Below are positions 1 to 7,376 of a stretch of 64,000 bases of DNA, piece by piece (the first letter of the stretch is position 1; every line of letters starts with the position of its first letter). Below the pieces are notes generated by a model, which searched no databases, was not told the DNA's origin, and saw nothing but the letters and a program-made list of their open reading frames with translations. The DNA is from JAHTBL01 sp038532735 (lineage in GTDB: Bacteria > Pseudomonadota > Alphaproteobacteria > Rhodobacterales > Rhodobacteraceae), in the NCBI GenBank assembly GCA_038532735.1, contig JBCBAC010000005.1:124001-188000 (forward strand), given 5' to 3'. Both the position numbers and the translations under genes were made by a program.

Positions 1-771
1 CTCAAGCGTGACGGCCTTTTCAGACAGGCGACGCTGGCTCAGAATGTCTTTCTCGCGGTCGTTGAGCACGTCCATGGCTTCTGCCAGCAACTCACGCCGC
101 GCCTCCATCTCATCGCGCTCGGCATAATCACCAGCCTGATCGGCATCTTCGTCTTCAAGCCAGTCCTGCCACTGCGTGGCACCCTCGCCGTCCGAGCCGA
201 TCACCGCGTTGAGCGACGCATCGCCCCCCGACAGACGCCCGTTCATCGAGATGACCTCTTGCTCGGTCACACCCAGATCGGTTGCGATCCGCTTGACGTT
301 TTCGGGGCGCAGATCGCCCTCCTCAAACGCGCCAATGCGGGCTTTTGCCTTGCGCAGGTTGAAAAACAGCTTCTTCTGAGCGCTGGTTGTGCCCAGCTTT
401 ACCAAGCTCCACGAGCGCAGGATATACTCCTGAATCGACGCGCGGATCCACCACATGGCATAGGTCGCCAGTCGGAAGCCCTTTTCGGGGTCGAACCGTT
501 TGACCGCTTGCATAAGGCCCACATTCGCTTCCGAGATCACCTCGGCCTGCGGCAGACCGTAGCCGCGATAGCCCATGGCAATTTTGGCGGCCAATCGCAG
601 ATGCGAGGTCACCATCTTATGAGCCGATTCCGTGTCCTGATCCTCGACCCAGCGCTTGGCCAGCATGTATTCTTCTTCGGGCTCCAGCATCGGGAACTTA
701 CGAATTTCGCCCAGATAACGGCTCAGGCCCTGCTCCGGGGACGGTGCGGGAAGATTTGTGTAATTGGCCAT
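1..771 (-). CDS. rpoH: RNA polymerase sigma-32 factor RpoH (C-terminus beyond window)
   Basis: Heat-shock sigma factor that directs RNA polymerase to chaperone and protease promoters. The protein begins MANYTNLPAPSPEQGLSRYL and the visible 257 codons stay open to the left edge. The last visible part, LNDREKDILSQRRLSEKA, is the region 4 sequence typical of RpoH rather than RpoD. About 40 residues are missing if the length is the usual near 298. The start is set by the ATG at 769-771 with the purine-rich AAGGGGGGC just upstream. It lies downstream of rluD on the same strand. Alphaproteobacteria often have two rpoH copies; which one this is cannot be told. Confidence 0.93.
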   Translation of the reverse strand, partial: MANYTNLPAPSPEQGLSRYLGEIRKFPMLEPEEEYMLAKRWVEDQDTESAHKMVTSHLRLAAKIAMGYRGYGLPQAEVISEANVGLMQAVKRFDPEKGFRLATYAMWWIRASIQEYILRSWSLVKLGTTSAQKKLFFNLRKAKARIGAFEEGDLRPENVKRIATDLGVTEQEVISMNGRLSGGDASLNAVIGSDGEGATQWQDWLEDEDADQAGDYAERDEMEARRELLAEAMDVLNDREKDILSQRRLSEKAVTLE

Positions 772-811
772 AATGCCCCCCTTTCGGTGCGATGTTTATA
801 TCGTTAACATG

Positions 812-842
812 CGATATGGGTCTTGTGATATCGGTTTACAAG
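812..842 (-). promoter_or_regulatory. candidate sigma-32-type promoter for rpoH
   Basis: Reading the minus strand, CTTGTAA (836-842) is followed after 15 bases by CCCATATCG (812-820), about 40 bases before the rpoH start codon. This resembles the known sigma-32 pattern (CTTGAA, 13-17 bases, CCCATnT) and would allow autoregulation. It is a pattern match by eye only; a sigma-70 reading of the same stretch is possible. Confidence 0.4.
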
Positions 843-937
843 TCTCTCAGACCCAAGAACTTGAGATGAATATGGGTTCCATGAAAGCTGTTGTGAAGTC
901 ACGCAACCGTGCAGTCACGCACATATGACCCTATATT

Positions 938-1963
938 TCAAAGAGAGAGCTTTGATATCAGCGCAGCCATGTCATCGGGCATAGCCGCCTCAAATCGCAC
1001 GTTTTCACCGCTTACCGGGTGTTCAAACCCTAATATCGCCGCGTGAAGCGCCTGCCGCTCAAACCCCGCAGCCGCGGCAATACCCGCGTCTGACAGTGCT
1101 TTTGCGTTTAGCTTACGCCGGCCGCCATAGGTTGGATCACCGATCAGCCCGTGCCCCGCATGGGCCAGATGCACCCGGATCTGATGGGTGCGACCCGTTT
1201 CCAACCAGCATTCGACCAAAGCGGCCACTTCAGGTTGGCCAAACCGCTCCACAATTCGCACACGCGTGACCGCATGACGCCCCCCCTGAAACAGAACCGC
1301 CTGCTTTTGCCGATCCGTCCGGTGCCGCGCCAGCTGCGTGGTGATCCGCATGATATTGCCCGGCTCAAACGACACACCCTTCACGCCGCGCACCCGCGGG
1401 TCATTGGCATCGGGCACCCCGTAACACACTGCGCGGTAATACCTCTCTACGGTATGTTTCTCGAACTGCGCGGCCAGCCCGTGATGTGCCGCATCCGACT
1501 TGGCCACGACCAAAAGCCCGCTCGTCTCCTTATCAATCCGGTGCACGATACCGGGGCGTTTCATGCCGCCCACACCCGACAGATCCGCCCCGCAATGATG
1601 CAGCAGCGCATTGACCAACGTCCCCGACGGCGTGCCGGGGGCTGGATGCACCACCATGCCCGCAGGCTTGTTGATCACGATCAGGTCCGTATCCTCAAAG
1701 ACCACATCCAGCGGGATATCCTCCGGCCCGATATGGCTCTCTTCCGCCACCGGCACCTCGATCACCACCTCGGCCCCCGCGTCCACCTTGGCACGCGGGT
1801 CGCGGGCGATGACCCCGTCCACCATTACCGCGCTCTTCTCCAACAGCGACGCGATGCGCGACCGGCTCAGCGACGCCTCCTCTGGCACATCGCGCGAAAG
1901 GGCTTTATCAAGCCGCTTGGGCGGATCGGCTGCGATCCGGAACGTAACGGATTGGCGCGTCAT
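938..1963 (-). CDS. rluD: RluA-family 23S rRNA pseudouridine synthase (RluD type)
   Basis: Converts specific uridines of 23S rRNA to pseudouridine during large-subunit assembly. The 341 residues hold an S4-like RNA-binding segment (about residues 15-75) followed by the catalytic domain. The family motif HRIDKETSG is at 141-149, with Asp144 as the catalytic aspartate, and the downstream GRTHQIRVHLAHAGHGLIGD block is intact. Length fits RluD (about 326-350). The start codon overlaps the start of the divergent gene at 1962 by two bases, and its GGAG ribosome site lies inside that gene. RluC/RluA-type specificity cannot be excluded. Confidence 0.93.
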   Translation of the reverse strand: MTRQSVTFRIAADPPKRLDKALSRDVPEEASLSRSRIASLLEKSAVMVDGVIARDPRAKVDAGAEVVIEVPVAEESHIGPEDIPLDVVFEDTDLIVINKPAGMVVHPAPGTPSGTLVNALLHHCGADLSGVGGMKRPGIVHRIDKETSGLLVVAKSDAAHHGLAAQFEKHTVERYYRAVCYGVPDANDPRVRGVKGVSFEPGNIMRITTQLARHRTDRQKQAVLFQGGRHAVTRVRIVERFGQPEVAALVECWLETGRTHQIRVHLAHAGHGLIGDPTYGGRRKLNAKALSDAGIAAAAGFERQALHAAILGFEHPVSGENVRFEAAMPDDMAALISKLSL

Positions 1964-2261
1964 GGATCAGGCTCCGCTGCCGGAGGACAAAGAACCGGCA
2001 AATCTCAGGTTTCTGCGCATCCTCGTGACGGTGCTGACCGCAACGATGATTTTGGGCGTTCTAGCGATCATCTTTCTGCTTGTCATGCGCTTACAGCAGC
2101 CCGCCCCTCTTGCACTTCCAGACCGACTGCAACTCCCCGATGGCACCACTGCCACAGCCTTCACGCAAACCGATGACTGGATCGCCATCATCACCGATGA
2201 CAACCGCATCGTGATATACGAGCGTGATGGCACGCTGCGCCAGATGATCCAGATCGACTGA
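1962..2261 (+). CDS. small single-pass membrane protein, DUF6476-like
   Basis: A 99-residue protein: a short charged N-terminus, one strong membrane helix (about residues 20-43, LRILVTVLTATMILGVLAII), then a roughly 55-residue C-terminal domain with two short strand-like repeats (WIAIITDDNRIVIYERDG). It resembles the DUF6476 family known next to rluD in Rhodobacterales; the function is unknown. No good ribosome site precedes the ATG, and the next methionine lies inside the membrane helix, so this start is favoured. Head-to-head with rluD with overlapping start codons. Confidence 0.82.
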   Translation: MDQAPLPEDKEPANLRFLRILVTVLTATMILGVLAIIFLLVMRLQQPAPLALPDRLQLPDGTTATAFTQTDDWIAIITDDNRIVIYERDGTLRQMIQID

Positions 2262-2272
2262 GAGAGGAAGAA

Positions 2273-2349
2273 TGGTACCGCCTCCCCGGCTCGAACGGGG
2301 GACCCCTGGCTCCACAAACCAGTGCTCTAACCAACTGAGCTAAGGCGGC
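2273..2349 (-). tRNA. tRNA-His (anticodon GTG)
   Basis: A complete cloverleaf can be folded on the minus strand: acceptor GCCGCCT with AGGCGGT, D arm GCTC/GAGC, anticodon loop TTGTGGA (GTG), T arm with GTTCGAGCC, and an encoded CCA at 2273-2275. Unlike most bacterial tRNA-His genes, the base at -1 is T rather than G and the discriminator is A73, a state known from alphaproteobacteria. The first acceptor pair is G1-U72. Confidence 0.96.
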
Positions 2350-2520
2350 ACACAATCCTTGTTTCACACATAGCGAAACTGCGCGGCGTATAGCAATGTT
2401 TTCCGGGCGGGTGCAACGGCGAAAATGCATGATTTTTGCCCGCCGAAAAGCCGCCTTGCCCGACGCGCCGCTACGACCAGACCGCTTGTTGCAAGCGCCC
2501 AAAGCCATTACCGATGGGTT

Positions 2521-3303
2521 ATGCAAAGCTCGATTGTGGCCAAATTGCTCAAGGTGCTGACGATCATCAGCGAGACCCGCAAACCTCTGACTTTCTCAGA
2601 GATCGTGGCCAAAAGCGGTATGAACAAAAGCACCATCCACCGCATTCTGGCGATCTGCGCGGAAGAAAACCTGATCCAGTTCGAGAAAGAGCGCAAAGTC
2701 TATCTGATCGGCCCCAAGGTCTTCGATCTCGTGCGCAACGCCTATAGCGGCTACGACATTCAGGCGATTGCGCTCGATGACATGATGCGCCTGCACGCCC
2801 AAGTCGAGGGCAGCGTGACCATCGGCATCCCCTCGGGGATGGAGGTTGTTTATCTCCGCAGTCTGGAATCCAACTACGCCCTTGGCACAATCCAGCGTCC
2901 GGGCATGCGCGAGGCTGTGCATTGCTCTGCCTCCGGGAAGGCGCTGATGGCATTTTTGCCCGACAAGGTCATCGACGCCAAATTCGAAGGCTACAGCTTT
3001 CAGGCTCATACGGAGCGCACGATCACCGATCTGCCCAGCTTCAAATCCGCCCTCAACGAGGTCCGCCACGAGGGTTTCGCCTGGAACGACCGAGAGGAAT
3101 TCGACCACCTCGTCGGCATCTCCGCGCCCGTTTTCAACTATCTGCACGAACCCATCGCCGTGCTGAATGTCTGGACAGTTCACGCCCGTCACAGCCTGCC
3201 CGAGATCTTGAACTGGTCGGGCATCCTCAAGGAAGCTGCGGGCAACGTAACCAGCTTGATCGGCGGCGCCCCGCCGGAGCTTGCCGCTCTGCAAGCGGGC
3301 TGA
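2521..3303 (+). CDS. IclR-family transcriptional regulator
   Basis: A 260-residue regulator with an N-terminal winged helix (about 5-65; KSGMNKSTIHRILAICAEEN is the recognition region) and a C-terminal IclR effector domain (about 80-250; the family signatures VHCSASGKALMAFLP and EEFDHLVGISAPVF are present). The frame is open upstream to 2425, but homologues usually start shortly before the helix-turn-helix, so the ATG at 2521 is preferred; its ribosome site is weak. It precedes a VOC gene by 23 bases and lies near the FAD oxidoreductase and importer genes it may control. The effector is unknown. Confidence 0.9.
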   Translation: MQSSIVAKLLKVLTIISETRKPLTFSEIVAKSGMNKSTIHRILAICAEENLIQFEKERKVYLIGPKVFDLVRNAYSGYDIQAIALDDMMRLHAQVEGSVTIGIPSGMEVVYLRSLESNYALGTIQRPGMREAVHCSASGKALMAFLPDKVIDAKFEGYSFQAHTERTITDLPSFKSALNEVRHEGFAWNDREEFDHLVGISAPVFNYLHEPIAVLNVWTVHARHSLPEILNWSGILKEAAGNVTSLIGGAPPELAALQAG

Positions 3304-3326
3304 GCTGAGAGAGAGTATCCACCCCC

Positions 3327-3743
3327 ATGATCTCTTACGTCACGGTCGGCGCAGACGACATCGCCCGCGCCAAACGCTTCTACACCGCGTTTCTGCCCGC
3401 CTTAGGCTACAAACTTGAGGAAGGGCCCGAAGGCCTCAGCTACGCCCTGCCGCTTCAGCCTGGGCAAACGATCCCCCTGCCCGATTTCTACGTCAAACCC
3501 ACCTTTGACGGGCGCCCCGCTACGGCAGGCAATGGCACAATGGTCGCCTTTGAAGCGCGCAACCAGCGCGAGGTGCGCGCGCTTCATCAGGCCGCTTTGG
3601 CCGCAGGCGGATCAGACGAAGGCGCTCCGGGGTTTCGCGCAGATTACGGCCCGCAATTCTACGTGGGCTACCTGCGCGATCCCCAAGGCAACAAGATCGC
3701 ACTGTTTTCCAGCAACCCGAGTGACCCCGGACACGACGGTTAG
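3327..3743 (+). CDS. VOC-family (glyoxalase/dioxygenase fold) protein
   Basis: A 138-residue protein with the paired beta-alpha-beta-beta-beta pattern of the vicinal oxygen chelate superfamily: MISYVTVGADDIARAKRFY at the start and YVGYLRDPQGNKIALF at the end, the latter carrying the usual DPxGN turn. Such proteins range from glyoxalases and dioxygenases to antibiotic-binding proteins, so the reaction cannot be assigned. It follows the iclR gene closely, likely in one transcript, and converges with the FAD oxidoreductase gene. Confidence 0.85.
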   Translation: MISYVTVGADDIARAKRFYTAFLPALGYKLEEGPEGLSYALPLQPGQTIPLPDFYVKPTFDGRPATAGNGTMVAFEARNQREVRALHQAALAAGGSDEGAPGFRADYGPQFYVGYLRDPQGNKIALFSSNPSDPGHDG

Positions 3744-3766
3744 GGCAAGCCTGTCTCAATGCCGCG

Positions 3767-5068
3767 CTAGCGCCGGTCTAACCTGTCGCGCAACGCGGCC
3801 ACCGGCGCCAACAAAGGCAGCGCCCGCGTCGTCAGGCCGTGCAATGGCACAGGCTCAATCGGAGTGACCGGAAACGGCAAGGTTTCCTCCGCCGCCCCCA
3901 ACGCCCTGCGCAGCAACGTGCGCGCCATCACAGACGTCATCGCAATTCCGCGCCCGCTGAACCCCAGACCCGCCAGAATACCGGGGGCCGGTTCATGCAA
4001 ATGCGGCATCATCTTCGGCGTCACCGCAATGGTTCCACCCCAACACGCCTCCACCGGCGTGTCGCTGAGTTGCGGGAACACTGTCCGCAGCCCCCGCTTT
4101 AATCGCGCGACCCCGCCCAAAACAGCCGGGTCCTCCTTGCTGCCCATGCAGCCAAAAACCAGCCGTCTGTGCCGATCATAGCGCGCATAGTAAATCGCCC
4201 GCCGACTGTCCGAGATCGTGACGGCCCCCGGCAGCACGCTCTTTTGCAGAGTGCCCGACAAAGGGGCCGTCGCAAGAATAATGCTGACCATCGGATAAAA
4301 AGTCTGCCTCAACCGCGGCCACAAATCATCCGTGTAGCCATTCGTCGTCAGGATGATCCGTGGTGCCGTGACGCTCCCCTGATCCGAGCGCACCCGCCAC
4401 CCAGCCCCGTCCCGCTCAATCGCACGCACCGGGCTTTGCTCAAACAGTCGCGCCCCAAAGCGCTGCGCTGCCCGCGCAAACCCACGTGTCAGGGACAACG
4501 GCTGCACACTGCCGCCCTTGGCATGCTTCAGAGCAAAGTCATACGCCATCGATCCCGTGGCCGTATGAACCTCCGCCCCTTCCAGCACACGAATGTCCGC
4601 CCCCGCCGCGCTCCACGCCTCCGCCAAGCGCCCTATCGAGCGGCGCGCAGATGCCGAATGCGCCGCCTGCACCCATCCGTTTTGCTCTGCGTCACACGCA
4701 ATGCCGTATCGAGATATATCCTCAAACAGCGCATCCGCCGCGCCGATCGTCGTCTCGACAAGCCGCGCAGCCACATCGTCGCCCAGGATCGCAGCCAACT
4801 CATCCGGCGTCTGCCGCCACATCGGGTTGCACTGCCCGCCGCTGCGCCCGGACGCCCCGAACCCAATCTCTCGCGCCTCCAGCAGCGCGACCGACGCGCC
4901 GTCCTCGGCCAGACCCAACGCCGTACGCGTGCCCGTTAGACCACCGCCGATCACCACGACATCCGCCGTATGCGCACCACGCAAGGCCTCGCAGACCGGC
5001 GCATCGGTTGCTGTGCGGTGCCAGTGAATGCGCGCAGGTGGCGTGGGCGCGCGCGGCGCAGAAGCCAT
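3767..5068 (-). CDS. FAD-dependent oxidoreductase of the DAO/OrdL type
   Basis: A 433-residue flavoprotein that probably oxidises an amine or amino acid, as PuuB and OrdL relatives do. The N-terminal dinucleotide fold VVVIGGGLTGTRTALGLAE starts near residue 35, followed by EAREIGFGASGRSGG, a hallmark of this family, and a C-terminal GILAGLGFSGRGIAMTS that closes the FAD site. No signal peptide is visible, so it should be cytoplasmic. It is divergent from the importer operon, separated by 356 bases that contain a perfect 9-base dyad, which suggests joint control. The substrate is unknown. Confidence 0.9.
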   Translation of the reverse strand: MASAPRAPTPPARIHWHRTATDAPVCEALRGAHTADVVVIGGGLTGTRTALGLAEDGASVALLEAREIGFGASGRSGGQCNPMWRQTPDELAAILGDDVAARLVETTIGAADALFEDISRYGIACDAEQNGWVQAAHSASARRSIGRLAEAWSAAGADIRVLEGAEVHTATGSMAYDFALKHAKGGSVQPLSLTRGFARAAQRFGARLFEQSPVRAIERDGAGWRVRSDQGSVTAPRIILTTNGYTDDLWPRLRQTFYPMVSIILATAPLSGTLQKSVLPGAVTISDSRRAIYYARYDRHRRLVFGCMGSKEDPAVLGGVARLKRGLRTVFPQLSDTPVEACWGGTIAVTPKMMPHLHEPAPGILAGLGFSGRGIAMTSVMARTLLRRALGAAEETLPFPVTPIEPVPLHGLTTRALPLLAPVAALRDRLDRR

Positions 5069-5194
5069 GGAAATCTCGCTTGTTTTATATATCGAAACCC
5101 GCGTCTCTCATTCCAAAAGCTAGAGAGCACGAAGCGTCCCGGTCAAGTTGATTCCCCCACGCAACCCACCCATGCCAGAGCGGTGTCAGGCAAT

Positions 5195-5218
5195 ATGCAA
5201 ACTCTTCACAGTTTGCAT
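5195..5218. promoter_or_regulatory. perfect 9+6+9 inverted repeat between divergent genes (candidate operator)
   Basis: ATGCAAACT (5195-5203) is repeated perfectly inverted as AGTTTGCAT (5210-5218), with six bases between. It sits about 125 bases upstream of the oxidoreductase start and about 205 bases before the importer start. No U-run follows, so an operator is likelier than a terminator. Which regulator binds is unknown; the IclR protein encoded at 2521 is one candidate. Confidence 0.5.
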
Positions 5219-5306
5219 GCAAATCGGCTCAGGTCCTGATCAAATGCCTGTGTTTCGGGCAGTTCAGTCAGATAGCGTTTGCCTTTGCCGTGCTGAAAGA
5301 ATTGAA

Positions 5307-5370
5307 TTGACCGTAAGACGATTCCGCTTCTAGTCTTGTTATGCAAAATAAAAGTTTCGCAATACGGAAC
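5307..5370 (+). promoter_or_regulatory. candidate promoter and downstream dyad of the importer operon
   Basis: TTGACC (5307-5312) and TAGTCT (5331-5336) with an 18-base spacer form a plausible sigma-70 promoter. Just after it GTTTCG-CAATA-CGGAAC (5354-5370) is a near-palindrome placed where a repressor would block early transcription. It resembles IclR-family operators in size and spacing only. The rest of the 5069-5424 gap holds the dyad at 5195 and nothing else I can name. Confidence 0.35.
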
Positions 5371-5424
5371 TGTAAAACGAACGCTCTGATCTGAATTGTC
5401 GGAAATACCAACGGGAGAAAAAAT

Positions 5425-6426
5425 ATGATCAAAAAGACAACCGCAGGCATGCTTGCCGGTGCCGTGATGGCAATGTCGTCGACATCGGCCTTTGCGGCAG
5501 GTCACGGTGAAATCACCGTCGGCTACTTCCTCGAATGGCCCATGCCGTTCCTGGCCGCAAAAGCCTCCGGCGCCTATGACGAAGCCCTCGGCATGAAGGT
5601 CAACTGGGTCTCGTTCGAGACCGGCACCGCAATGTCGGCCGCTATGGCCTCCGGCGACGTACAAATCTCTGTCAGCCAGGGTGTGCCGCCCTTCGTGGTC
5701 GCCTCCTCGGGTGGTCAGGATATCCAGGTCGTTGACGTCGCTGTCAGCTATTCGGACAACGACAACTGCGTCGTCTCCGCCGGTCTTGAGATCGACAAGG
5801 ACAGCGCAGGCGAACTGGCCGGCAAGAAAGTCGCCGTGCCGCTCGGCACCGCAGCCCACTATGGCTTCCTGCGCCAGATGGATCACTTCAACGTGCCCCT
5901 CGACAGCCTGCAAGTCGTCGACATGGCCCCGCCTGAAGGTGCTGCTGCCCTCAGCCAAGGTGCTGTTGATTTCGCCTGCGGCTACGGCGGCGGTCTTAGC
6001 CGGATGAAAGAATACGGCAACGTCCTGCTGACCGGTGAAGAGAAAGAAGAGCTCGGCATCCTCGTCTTTGACGTGACCTCCGCGCCTGCTTCTTTCATCG
6101 CTGAGAACGGCGACGTGATGGCCAAGTTCCTGGCGGTCACCGCAGAAGCAAACGCCGCCTACAACGCAGGCGTGACCGACGAGATGATGCAGACCATCGC
6201 AACGGAATCCGGTATGGATCTCGAAGATGCAAAAGCCTCCATCGCGACGATGAAGTTCCCCAGCGTTGAGGATCAGCTTTCTGAAGCGTGGCTCGGTGGC
6301 AACGCCGCAACCTTCATGAAAGGCGTCGCAGACGTCTTCGTCGAGGCAGGCTCCATCGACAGCGCTCTCGACAGCTACGAAGGCGCGGTCAACACCGGCC
6401 CGCTCTCGGCAGCCCAAGGCATGTAA
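5425..6426 (+). CDS. ABC transporter substrate-binding protein, taurine/sulfonate type
   Basis: Periplasmic binding protein of the nitrate/sulfonate/taurine importer class, 333 residues. A signal peptide covers about residues 1-24 (lysines, then a hydrophobic stretch ending SAFAAG). The mature part begins EITVGYFLEWPMPFLAAK, as in TauA and SsuA relatives, with GKKVAVPLGTAAHYGF at the hinge. GGGAGA ahead of the ATG gives a good start. It is followed by a terminator and then by the ATPase and permease genes. Taurine is the best guess, but other sulfonates or amines bind proteins of this family; no taurine catabolic genes are adjacent. Confidence 0.85.
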   Translation: MIKKTTAGMLAGAVMAMSSTSAFAAGHGEITVGYFLEWPMPFLAAKASGAYDEALGMKVNWVSFETGTAMSAAMASGDVQISVSQGVPPFVVASSGGQDIQVVDVAVSYSDNDNCVVSAGLEIDKDSAGELAGKKVAVPLGTAAHYGFLRQMDHFNVPLDSLQVVDMAPPEGAAALSQGAVDFACGYGGGLSRMKEYGNVLLTGEEKEELGILVFDVTSAPASFIAENGDVMAKFLAVTAEANAAYNAGVTDEMMQTIATESGMDLEDAKASIATMKFPSVEDQLSEAWLGGNAATFMKGVADVFVEAGSIDSALDSYEGAVNTGPLSAAQGM

Positions 6427-6436
6427 GCCAAACCCG

Positions 6437-6470
6437 AAAAGGCCCGGAGCATCCGCTTCGGGCCTTTTTT
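6437..6470 (+). terminator. intrinsic terminator between binding-protein and ATPase genes
   Basis: A 14-base stem (6437-6450 with 6455-6468, one G-U pair) closed by a 4-base loop and ending in a run of six T. It lies 10 bases after the binding-protein stop. It would let most transcripts end here, giving more binding protein than membrane components, with read-through into the ATPase and permease genes. Confidence 0.85.
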
Positions 6471-6569
6471 CTGACGCCCCCGCGCGTCACCAAAACCAAC
6501 CAACCGAACGCGCTGCAGGGTCAACCCTGCCAGACACGCCACAACAGGCGGATAACAGGTGGGGACATT

Positions 6570-7376
6570 ATGACCGGACTATCCATTCAAAACCTCTCAA
6601 TGCGGTTCGAGCTGCCCAATGGCGGTGCCGTTCAGGCGCTGCAGGACGTCTCGCTTGATCTCAAGGAAGGTGAGCTGCTCAGCGTGCTCGGCCCCTCGGG
6701 CTGCGGCAAGACCACGCTTCTGAACATCGTGGCAGGCTTTCTGGCCCCCACCGAAGGCAAGCTGGTGATGAACGGCCACGAGGTCCACGGCCCCGACGCC
6801 GAACGCGGCATGGTCTTTCAGCAAGGCGCGCTTTTTGAATGGATGAGCGTGCGCGAGAACGTCGCCTTCGGTCCTTCCATGAAAGGCATGCCCAAAGGCG
6901 AAAAGGCCGAGATCGTGGATCACCTCCTCGACGTGGTCGGCCTGCAGGACTTTAAGGAAAAGGCCATCTACGAATTGTCGGGCGGCATGCAGCAACGCGT
7001 GGCCCTCGCCCGCTGCCTTGCCAATGACCCCGACGTCATTCTAATGGACGAACCGCTGGGCGCGCTTGACGCGCTCACCCGCGAGAAGATGCAAAGCCTT
7101 GTCCTCAAGCTCTGGAAAGAGACTGGCAAGACGATCATTCTGATCACCCACTCGGTGGAGGAAGCCCTCCTGCTCGGTGAACGCCTCATCGTTATGGCCC
7201 CCCGCCCCGGTCGCATCCACACCGAATACCGCCTGCCCTTTGCAGAGCTTGGCGTCGGCGCGGACCTGCGCGAGGTCAAGAAACACCCCGATTTCGGCCC
7301 CAAACGTGAAGAGATCCTCTCCATGATCTGGGACATGGAAGAAGAGATTATGGGCCGCACGGAGGACGCAGCATGA
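6570..7376 (+). CDS. ABC transporter ATP-binding protein, taurine/nitrate type
   Basis: Cytoplasmic ATPase of the importer, 268 residues. Walker A GPSGCGKT is at residues 41-48, the signature LSGGMQQR near 139, Walker B VILMDEP and the D-loop LGALDALTR follow, then the switch histidine in ILITHSVEEALLLG. The open frame extends upstream through the terminator, but homologues start at MTGLSIQNLS, so the ATG at 6570 is chosen. Its stop overlaps the permease start by four bases (ATGA), indicating translational coupling. Substrate as for the binding protein. Confidence 0.9.
   Translation: MTGLSIQNLSMRFELPNGGAVQALQDVSLDLKEGELLSVLGPSGCGKTTLLNIVAGFLAPTEGKLVMNGHEVHGPDAERGMVFQQGALFEWMSVRENVAFGPSMKGMPKGEKAEIVDHLLDVVGLQDFKEKAIYELSGGMQQRVALARCLANDPDVILMDEPLGALDALTREKMQSLVLKLWKETGKTIILITHSVEEALLLGERLIVMAPRPGRIHTEYRLPFAELGVGADLREVKKHPDFGPKREEILSMIWDMEEEIMGRTEDAA

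Noticed and set aside
2361..2379. GTTTCAC-ACATA-GCGAAAC dyad upstream of iclR, at first read as an IclR autoregulatory site
   Set aside because: It lies in the likely promoter of tRNA-His, about 140 bases from the iclR start, and similar GTTTC/GAAAC dyads occur at 8892 and inside the acetyltransferase gene at 9255, so it is not specific.
5206..6417. Minus-strand open frame of 403 codons opposite the binding-protein gene
   Set aside because: The opposite strand has a signal peptide, family motifs, ribosome site and terminator. The shadow product has none.
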